This document shows positions 7,050 to 11,591 of a stretch of DNA of 11,591 nucleotides, piece after piece (the stretch's first letter is position 1; the number at the start of each line of letters is the position of its first letter). The notes beneath the pieces are model-generated. The model was not told the DNA's origin. It ran no database searches and saw only the letters and a program-made list of their open reading frames with translations. Source of the DNA: CALKKN01 sp041571375 (GTDB taxonomy: Bacteria > Pseudomonadota > Gammaproteobacteria > Xanthomonadales > SZUA-36). The stretch lies in NCBI GenBank assembly GCA_041571375.1, contig JBFFUJ010000052.1:1-11591 (forward strand), given 5' to 3'. Both the position numbers and the translations under genes were made by a program.

Positions 7050-7654
7050 TGCGCGGCAGGAGCCGGCACGGGATAGGCGTCGAATACCTTGTTGACCGTG
7101 TTCCGCACGGTCTCACGCATTTGTTCCTGCATCTTGTCCGTTACCGTGAAGGTCGCAACGCCCTGCCACACCATGCGGTGGTTGCTGGTGTCGACCATGT
7201 CGATGTAGACGTTGGCTTCCGTGTACTGGTGAACCGTGGTGCGCGTGGTGGTGGGATAGCCCCAGGGGCTGCCCCAGTAGCCATAGCCCGGATGGCCATA
7301 GTAACCGCCGTGCAGGTAGGGATCCTGGTAGGTGTTGACCTTGACCTTGTCCTCCGCCCCGATCGATACGTTGATCCGCAACTGAGGGTCTTCGGACATG
7401 CGGTATCCGCGCGCATTCATCTGGCCGCCGATGGCATCCCGGAAATGCTGACCGAGCAGGCTGGAATAATTCTCGCCCTCGACCCCCATCTGATTGAAGA
7501 ACCCGTAGGTCTGATACCGGCTCATGTCAACCCCGGGATCCGTATCGCTTCGCACTTTTACGCTGGGTGCGCAGGCACTCAGCAAAAGGCCGGCCAGAGC
7601 TAACGCCAGGACCAGGCGCAAAGGAACTCTGCATCGAGCGGGATTGGCATTCAT
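7046..7654 (-). CDS. DUF4136-type lipoprotein, first copy
   Basis: This is a predicted envelope lipoprotein of 202 residues; the function of the family is unknown. The signal peptide has basic residues at 7, 9 and 13, a Leu/Ala-rich core at 14-25, and a good lipobox LSAC with lipidated Cys28. Ala at +2 suggests sorting to the outer membrane. The mature domain starts with VRSDTDPGVDMSRYQTYGFF and carries the conserved HFRDAIGGQMNARGYR, NVYIDMVD and VWQGVATF segments, ending in VNKVFDAYP. It is a clear paralog of the next gene. The two differ most in the centre, which here is rich in Gly, Tyr, His, Pro and Trp (GYYGHPGYGYWGSPWGYP). I chose the ATG at 7654 because GGAG lies 6 nt upstream and it gives a normal signal peptide. 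An in-frame reading from 7843 would run back over pgk. The gene lies 112 nt after pgk in the same direction, so it is probably cotranscribed. Confidence 0.9.
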   Translation of the reverse strand: MNANPARCRVPLRLVLALALAGLLLSACAPSVKVRSDTDPGVDMSRYQTYGFFNQMGVEGENYSSLLGQHFRDAIGGQMNARGYRMSEDPQLRINVSIGAEDKVKVNTYQDPYLHGGYYGHPGYGYWGSPWGYPTTTRTTVHQYTEANVYIDMVDTSNHRMVWQGVATFTVTDKMQEQMRETVRNTVNKVFDAYPVPAPAAQ

Positions 7655-7660
7655 AGGTAA

Positions 7661-7664
7661 CTCC
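7661..7664 (-). promoter_or_regulatory. Ribosome binding site of the first lipoprotein gene
   Basis: GGAG on the minus strand lies 6 nt before the ATG at 7654. It selects this start over in-frame ATGs at 7666 and 7675, which would add 4 or 7 residues and lack a comparable site. Confidence 0.7.
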
Positions 7665-7716
7665 ATTGAGGTCATTGCGCGATATCCTACCAGCCGACGA
7701 GTCCGGGGGCACGCGC

Positions 7717-7736
7717 CGCGGCCGGGCCCGACCGCG
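7717..7736 (-). repeat. 20-bp GC-rich imperfect palindrome
   Basis: CGCGGCCGGG is followed directly by CCCGACCGCG. The arms match except at one position, which becomes a U-G wobble in the minus-strand RNA. With no spacer, an RNA hairpin must open its innermost pairs to form a loop, leaving about eight pairs. It could be a protein-binding site or an RNA stem. No function is established from sequence. Confidence 0.35.
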
Positions 7737-7755
7737 CCGATGCGGCAAGGGTCCC

Positions 7756-7784
7756 GAGGCCGGCCGTCAACCGGCCACGGCCTC
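7756..7784 (-). other. Stem-loop over the pgk stop codon
   Basis: In the transcript, GAGGCC and GGCCG pair with CGGCC and GGCCUC, with a two-base GU bulge on the 5' side and a five-base loop GUUGA. That is eleven pairs, all but one G-C. The pgk stop codon UGA lies in the loop. The sequence that follows, GGGACCCUUGCC, has no U tract, so this is not a standard intrinsic terminator. It may protect the upstream mRNA from 3' exonucleases or slow transcription, or it may simply result from the GC-rich Ala/Val/Glu codons of the C-terminus. Confidence 0.4.
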
Positions 7785-8942
7785 CAGCGCCGCCACCGCC
7801 GGCAAAGTCTTGCCCTCGACGAATTCCAGGAATGCGCCGCCACCGGTCGAGATGTAGCTGATGGCGTCGGTCACGCCGAATTCGTCGATTGCCGCCAGCG
7901 TATCGCCCCCGCCGGCAATGCTGTACGCATCGGACCGCTCGACGGCTTCGGCCACCGCGCGTGTGCCGGCTGCAAAATGGGGAAACTCGAACACGCCGAC
8001 CGGGCCATTCCAGATGATCGTGTCGGCGCCGGCAATAATCTCCGAGTACTCGACGGCGGTCAGCGGGCCGATATCGAGAATCATCTCGTCGTCGTTCACC
8101 TCATCGATGTTACGGACCAGGGGTTTCGCATCCGCCGTGAAACTGCGCCCGACGACTACATCCCGAGGAATCGGAATCGAGCCGCCACTGGCATGCGCTG
8201 CCTGGATCAGGCGCTGGGCCTCATGAATCAGATCCGGCTCATAGAGGGATTTACCGACATTGTGGCCGGAAGCGGCAATGAAGGTATTGGCGATACCGCC
8301 GCCTACAATCAGTTCGTCGACCTTTTCCAGCAGGGTTTCGAGCACGCTGAGCTTGGTCGAGACCTTGGATCCTCCGACGATCGCGAGCATGGGCCGTTCC
8401 GGGTTTTCGAGGGCCCGGCCGAGCGCATCGAGCTCGCGGCTCAGCAGCGGGCCGGCGCAGGCAACGGGCGCCCGGCGGATCACACCCTCGGTCGACGCCT
8501 GCGCACGGTGAGCCGTGCCGAATGCATCCATGACGAAAATATCGCAATTTTCAGCCATGCGCTGCGCGAGGTCGGCGGCGTTCGATTTTTCGCCACGGTT
8601 GAAGCGCACGTTTTCGCACAGCACCACTTCACCGGGATGGACCTCGACGCCATCGAGCCAATCGCGCTCGAGACGGACGGGCTGCCCGAGAAGTTCGGAC
8701 AAGCGGTCGGCCACTGGCCGCAGCGAGAACTGCGGATCGAATTCACCTTCGACCGGCCGCCCGAGGTGGGACAGCAGCATCACCGCCGCGCCCCTCCGCA
8801 GAGCCATCTGAACGGTGGGCAGAGCCGCCCGGATGCGGACATCGGAGCTCACCCGGCCGTTGCTGACCGGGACGTTCAGATCCTGCCGGATCATGACCCG
8901 CTTGCCGGCCAGATCCAGGTTCTCCATGCGCAGGTAGTTCAC
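7767..8942 (-). CDS. pgk: Phosphoglycerate kinase
   Basis: This enzyme converts 1,3-bisphosphoglycerate and ADP to 3-phosphoglycerate and ATP in the cytoplasm. The 391 residues are close to E. coli Pgk (387), with the same domain order. The N-terminal substrate domain has RQDLNVPV with Asp21 and Asn23, then SHLGRP and ENVRFNRGE, and MDAFGTAHRAQAST. The nucleotide domain has GGSKVSTK, GGGIANTF, WNGPVGVFEFP and GGGDTLAA, and ends in STGGGAFLEF. The start is GTG at 8942, so that the N-terminus aligns with the usual short lead before DLAGKR. A GAGG ribosome site 5 nt upstream supports it. An internal ATG at 8927 would remove five residues. The gap stop lies only 7 nt upstream, and its TGA overlaps the ribosome site, so translation is closely linked to gap. 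The stop codon falls in a strong RNA hairpin. Confidence 0.97.
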   Translation of the reverse strand: MNYLRMENLDLAGKRVMIRQDLNVPVSNGRVSSDVRIRAALPTVQMALRRGAAVMLLSHLGRPVEGEFDPQFSLRPVADRLSELLGQPVRLERDWLDGVEVHPGEVVLCENVRFNRGEKSNAADLAQRMAENCDIFVMDAFGTAHRAQASTEGVIRRAPVACAGPLLSRELDALGRALENPERPMLAIVGGSKVSTKLSVLETLLEKVDELIVGGGIANTFIAASGHNVGKSLYEPDLIHEAQRLIQAAHASGGSIPIPRDVVVGRSFTADAKPLVRNIDEVNDDEMILDIGPLTAVEYSEIIAGADTIIWNGPVGVFEFPHFAAGTRAVAEAVERSDAYSIAGGGDTLAAIDEFGVTDAISYISTGGGAFLEFVEGKTLPAVAALEAVAG

Positions 8943-8946
8943 GGTT

Positions 8947-8951
8947 TCCTC
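8947..8951 (-). promoter_or_regulatory. Ribosome binding site of pgk, overlapping the gap stop
   Basis: GAGGA lies 4 nt before the pgk GTG and shares bases with the TGA that ends gap. It supports the GTG start and means that ribosomes ending gap uncover or reuse the pgk site. Confidence 0.7.
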
Positions 8952-9957
8952 AGGTATTCACCAAAGCGATCGTGGTATCCAGCATTCGGTTGCTGAAGCC
9001 CCACTCGTTGTCATACCAGCTAAGCACCTTCACCAGCTTGCCTTCCATGACCCGGGTCAGCCCGGCGTCGAAAATGGAGGAGCGGGGATCGTGGTTGAAG
9101 TCGATGGAAACCAGCGGCCTGTCGTTGTACCCGAGAATGCCCTTCATCGGGCCGTCCGCGGCAGCTTTCACAACTGCGTTCACCTCGTCGATGGTCGTGG
9201 CCCGGCTGGCGACGAAGGTGAGGTCGACGACCGATACATTGATGGTGGGCACCCGCATCGAGAACCCGTCCAGCTTGCCGTTGAGCTCCGGAAGGACGAG
9301 ACCTACCGCCGCAGCCGCACCGGTCTTGGTCGGAATCTGACTCATCGTGGCCGAGCGGGCGCGGCGCAGGTCCTTGTGAAATACGTCGGTCAGCACCTGA
9401 TCGTTGGTATAGGCGTGGATGGTCGTCATCAGGCCGCTTTCGATGCCAATCCCCGCGTGCAGCGCTTTCGCCAGCGGGGCGAGGCAGTTGGTGGTGCAGG
9501 ACGCGTTCGAGATGACCTGGTCCGTGGGTCTCAGGCTGTCGTGATTGACGCCGTAAACGATGGTGTTGTCCACATCCTGCCCGGGCGCCGAGATGATGAC
9601 CTTGCTGGCCCCGGCTGCGAGGTGCTTGCCTGCGGTTTCCTTGCTGCGGAACAGCCCGGTACATTCGTAAACGACCTCGACCCCCAGTTCGGACCAGGGC
9701 AGCCTGGCCGGATCGCGCTCGGCAAAGACCTTCACGCGCGCGCCGTTGACGACGAGGTCCCCGCCGTCGACCTCCACCTGGCCGGGAAACCGGCCGTGGG
9801 CCGTATCGAACTGGGTGAGATGCGCGTTGGTGTTCGCATCACCCAGGTCGTTGATGGCCACGATCTCGATTTCCCCGGTGCGGCCATACTCGTGCAAGGC
9901 ACGCATGATGTTCCGCCCGATCCGGCCATACCCGTTGATTGCTACCTTGATTGGCAT
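8950..9957 (-). CDS. gap: Type I glyceraldehyde-3-phosphate dehydrogenase
   Basis: This enzyme oxidises and phosphorylates glyceraldehyde-3-phosphate to 1,3-bisphosphoglycerate, the substrate of the next gene's product. The 335 residues are the usual length. INGYGRIGRN at 7-16 is the dinucleotide loop, and Asp37 after the second strand (VAINDL) fits NAD use. The catalytic Cys154 is in SNASCTTNC, with His181 in HAYTNDQ. The phosphate-site residues are in DLRRARSA and IPTKTGAA, and SWYDNEWGFSNRM is near the C-terminus. The protein shares features with erythrose-4-phosphate dehydrogenase (Epd), such as DFNHDP near the C-terminus. However, HAYTNDQ and IPTKTGAA are GAPDH signatures that differ in Epd, so GAPDH is the better call. 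An AAGGAG site lies 7 nt upstream of the ATG. The gene begins 31 nt after tkt. Confidence 0.95.
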   Translation of the reverse strand: MPIKVAINGYGRIGRNIMRALHEYGRTGEIEIVAINDLGDANTNAHLTQFDTAHGRFPGQVEVDGGDLVVNGARVKVFAERDPARLPWSELGVEVVYECTGLFRSKETAGKHLAAGASKVIISAPGQDVDNTIVYGVNHDSLRPTDQVISNASCTTNCLAPLAKALHAGIGIESGLMTTIHAYTNDQVLTDVFHKDLRRARSATMSQIPTKTGAAAAVGLVLPELNGKLDGFSMRVPTINVSVVDLTFVASRATTIDEVNAVVKAAADGPMKGILGYNDRPLVSIDFNHDPRSSIFDAGLTRVMEGKLVKVLSWYDNEWGFSNRMLDTTIALVNT

Positions 9958-9964
9958 CGTATTT

Positions 9965-9970
9965 CTCCTT
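9965..9970 (-). promoter_or_regulatory. Strong ribosome binding site of gap
   Basis: AAGGAG lies 7 nt before the gap ATG. It is the best Shine-Dalgarno match in the window, which fits the high expression expected of GAPDH. It lies inside the 31-nt tkt-gap spacer, which holds no clear promoter or terminator. Confidence 0.8.
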
Positions 9971-9988
9971 CTAACCTCAATACTTGGT

Positions 9989-11591
9989 TCAATTAGTGGC
10001 CGCGAGCAGGTCGCGGACGGCCCGGCTGACCTTCTCCGCCGTCAGCCCGTAGTGTTCGAACAAAGCTTTGGCCGGGGCAGAGGCGCCGAAACGGTCCACC
10101 CCAATGACCTTGCCCTTGTCACCAACCATTCCGGACCAGCACCCGGTGACGCCGGCCTCCACCGCCACGCGCAACCGCAGCGCGGGGGGCAGGACGGCGT
10201 CCCGATAAGCCTGATCCTGCTGCATGAAGAGCCCGGGATTCGGCATCGAGACCACGCAGACCTCGATCCCGGTCGCGGACAGTTCTTCTGCAGCCTCCAT
10301 GGCCAGGGCAACTTCCGAACCGCTGGCCAGGATCAGAGCCTTGGCCGCGCTTGCGTTGCCTCTCAGGACATAGCCGCCGCGGGCGACGTTTTCAAGCTGC
10401 TCGGCGGATCGCTGTTGGTGGGGCAGCCCCTGGCGGGTGAACACCAGGGCGCTCGGTGCGCGCTGGCTCTCGATGGCCGCCTTCCACGCCACCGCCGATT
10501 CCACCGTGTCACAGGGCCGCCAGACCTGCAGATTGGGGATCAGGCGCAGGCTGGCCAGCTGCTCGACCGGTTGGTGGGTCGGACCGTCTTCGCCGAGACC
10601 AATGGAATCGTGCGTATACACGTGGATGTTGCGCACGCCCAGCAGGGCCGACATGCGGACGGCATTCCGAGCGTAGTCCGAAAACACCAGGAACGTGGCG
10701 TTGTACGGAATGAACCCTCCGTGCAGGGCCAGGCCGTTGCAGATGGCCGTCATGCCGAATTCCCGCACCCCGAAGTAGATGTAGTTGCCGTCCGGCGCGC
10801 CCTCATTGACGTCGACGCTCCCCGACCAGATGGTGTTGTTGGAACCGGCGAGGTCAGCCGATCCCCCGATCAGTTCGGGCAGCAGTGGGCCGAAGGCATT
10901 GAGCGCAATCTGCGATGATTTGCGGGTCGCCACATCACCCCCCGCAGACTGCAGATCGCCGATCACCTGTCCTGCGCGATCGGCCCAGTCCGTCGGCAAC
11001 TCCCCAGCCAACCGGCGCTCGAATTCTTCAGCGAGTCCGGCGTATTCAGCCCGATAAGCCTCGAAGCGTGTCTGCCAATCGGCCTCCCCAGCAGCCCCCG
11101 GTTCCCGCGCATTCCACGCCGCTGCGATATCGGCTGGAATCTCGAAGGGTGGCTGCGACCAGCCAAGATGATCGCGGGCCGCTGCGACTTCCTCGGCGCC
11201 AAGGGGCGCGCCATGCGTTGCTTCCGAGCCCTGTTTGTTGGGCGCCCCGTAACCGATCACGGTTTGCGCGCAAATCAGCGTCGGGCGCTCCTGCTCGGCC
11301 CGGGCGGTGTCTATGGCCTGCTGGATCTCCACCGGATCATGCCCGTTGACGCCGCGGATCACCTGCCACCCGTACGCCTCGAAACGAGCGGCCGTATCGT
11401 CGGTGAACCATCCTTCCACGTGGCCGTCTATTGAAATACCGTTGTCGTCCCAGAAAGCGATCAGTTTGCCCAGGCCGAACCGGCCGGCAAGCGAGCAGGC
11501 TTCGTGCGACACGCCCTCCATCAGGCAGCCGTCGCCGAGGAAGACCCAGGTGAAGTGATCGACGATCCGATGCCCTCCGCGATTGAAGCGA
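9989..11591 (-). CDS. tkt: Transketolase (5' end cut by window)
   Basis: This ThDP enzyme moves two-carbon ketol units between pentose phosphate and glycolytic sugars, yielding glyceraldehyde-3-phosphate and fructose-6-phosphate. The reading frame is open to the window edge, and 533 residues are visible. Comparison with E. coli TktA (663 residues) suggests about 135 N-terminal residues are missing. An ATG at 11521 is internal, because the residues before it continue the family sequence through FLGDGCLMEG, the ThDP/Mg motif. Further marks are DDNGISIDGHVEGWF, the active-site His in ATHGAPLG, GGSADLAGSN, the cofactor-activating Glu in GVREFGMTA, and the pyrimidine-domain His residues in YTHDSIGLGEDGPTHQP. 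ARGGYVL and SGSEVALA belong to the C-terminal domain. No frameshift is seen. The gene is the most upstream in the visible block, and the promoter, if near, is outside the window. Confidence 0.97.
   Translation of the reverse strand, partial: RFNRGGHRIVDHFTWVFLGDGCLMEGVSHEACSLAGRFGLGKLIAFWDDNGISIDGHVEGWFTDDTAARFEAYGWQVIRGVNGHDPVEIQQAIDTARAEQERPTLICAQTVIGYGAPNKQGSEATHGAPLGAEEVAAARDHLGWSQPPFEIPADIAAAWNAREPGAAGEADWQTRFEAYRAEYAGLAEEFERRLAGELPTDWADRAGQVIGDLQSAGGDVATRKSSQIALNAFGPLLPELIGGSADLAGSNNTIWSGSVDVNEGAPDGNYIYFGVREFGMTAICNGLALHGGFIPYNATFLVFSDYARNAVRMSALLGVRNIHVYTHDSIGLGEDGPTHQPVEQLASLRLIPNLQVWRPCDTVESAVAWKAAIESQRAPSALVFTRQGLPHQQRSAEQLENVARGGYVLRGNASAAKALILASGSEVALAMEAAEELSATGIEVCVVSMPNPGLFMQQDQAYRDAVLPPALRLRVAVEAGVTGCWSGMVGDKGKVIGVDRFGASAPAKALFEHYGLTAEKVSRAVRDLLAATN

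Larger units (their letters stand above)
7655..7766 (-). other. Intergenic region between pgk and the lipoprotein pair
   Basis: These 112 bases form the widest gap in the block. They hold a 20-bp imperfect palindrome at 7717-7736, part of the hairpin over the pgk stop, and the GGAG site. A weak -10-like TAGGAT lies at 7689-7684 on the minus strand, without a convincing -35 box. No U-rich tract follows either hairpin, so I see no standard terminator. The lipoprotein genes are likely reached by read-through, perhaps with reduced transcript level or with RNA processing. Confidence 0.45.

Noticed and set aside
7046..7843. Longer 265-codon form of the first lipoprotein
   Set aside because: The extra N-terminal part overlaps the end of pgk, is Arg-rich and would bury the signal peptide. 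The ATG at 7654 has a good ribosome site and a normal lipoprotein signal.
7524..8996. 490-codon plus-strand frame opposite pgk
   Set aside because: Same-register antisense of pgk; the composition is typical of a shadow frame.
8950..9957. Erythrose-4-phosphate dehydrogenase (epd) instead of GAPDH
   Set aside because: The tkt-x-pgk position and some C-terminal residues recall epd, but HAYTNDQ and IPTKTGAA match GAPDH. An enzyme assay would settle it.
9091..10918. Plus-strand frames of 301 and 390 codons opposite gap and tkt
   Set aside because: They share codon register with gap and tkt respectively. The opposite strand has full-length conserved enzymes with catalytic residues in place.
11519..11521. 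ATG at 11521 as the true start of transketolase
   Set aside because: The frame stays open to the window edge, and the 23 residues before it match the transketolase family, including the GDG cofactor motif.

Overview
The window is GC-rich and carries one continuous block of eight genes, all read on the minus strand with almost no space between them. The gene families are homodimeric-type pyruvate dehydrogenase E1 (AceE), a MaeB-type malic enzyme with a phosphotransacetylase-like tail, PykA-type pyruvate kinase and proteobacterial type I GAPDH. Together they point to a gammaproteobacterium. The tkt-gap-pgk-...-pyk order is known from Xanthomonadales and Chromatiales-like lineages; the genus cannot be told from this sequence.

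In the direction of transcription (right to left) the layout is: tkt (transketolase, 5' end outside the window); gap; pgk; two adjacent DUF4136-type lipoprotein genes; pyk; maeB; aceE (3' end outside the window). The gaps are 31 nt (tkt-gap), 7 nt (gap-pgk), 112 nt (pgk-first lipoprotein), a 4-nt ATGA overlap (lipoprotein pair), 102 nt (second lipoprotein-pyk), 55 nt (pyk-maeB) and another 4-nt ATGA overlap (maeB-aceE). No non-coding stretch exceeds 300 bases. No tRNA, rRNA, CRISPR array, insertion sequence or integration signature was seen.

The enzymes form a central-carbon unit that converges on pyruvate. Tkt supplies glyceraldehyde-3-phosphate from the pentose phosphate shuffle. Gap and Pgk take it to 3-phosphoglycerate. 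Pyk makes pyruvate from PEP, and MaeB makes pyruvate from malate. AceE commits pyruvate towards acetyl-CoA. Fructose-bisphosphate aldolase, which often follows pyk or pgk in related clusters, is absent here, and malic enzyme plus PDH E1 follow pyk instead.

Most of the window is ordinary housekeeping metabolism. The less ordinary points are: the tandem, translationally coupled lipoprotein paralogs of unknown function inside the glycolytic operon; the ATGA coupling of malic enzyme to PDH E1; a perfect TATAAT box placed so that pyk mRNA would start at its own ATG (leaderless); a 9-bp direct repeat upstream of pyk; and a hairpin whose loop holds the pgk stop codon.
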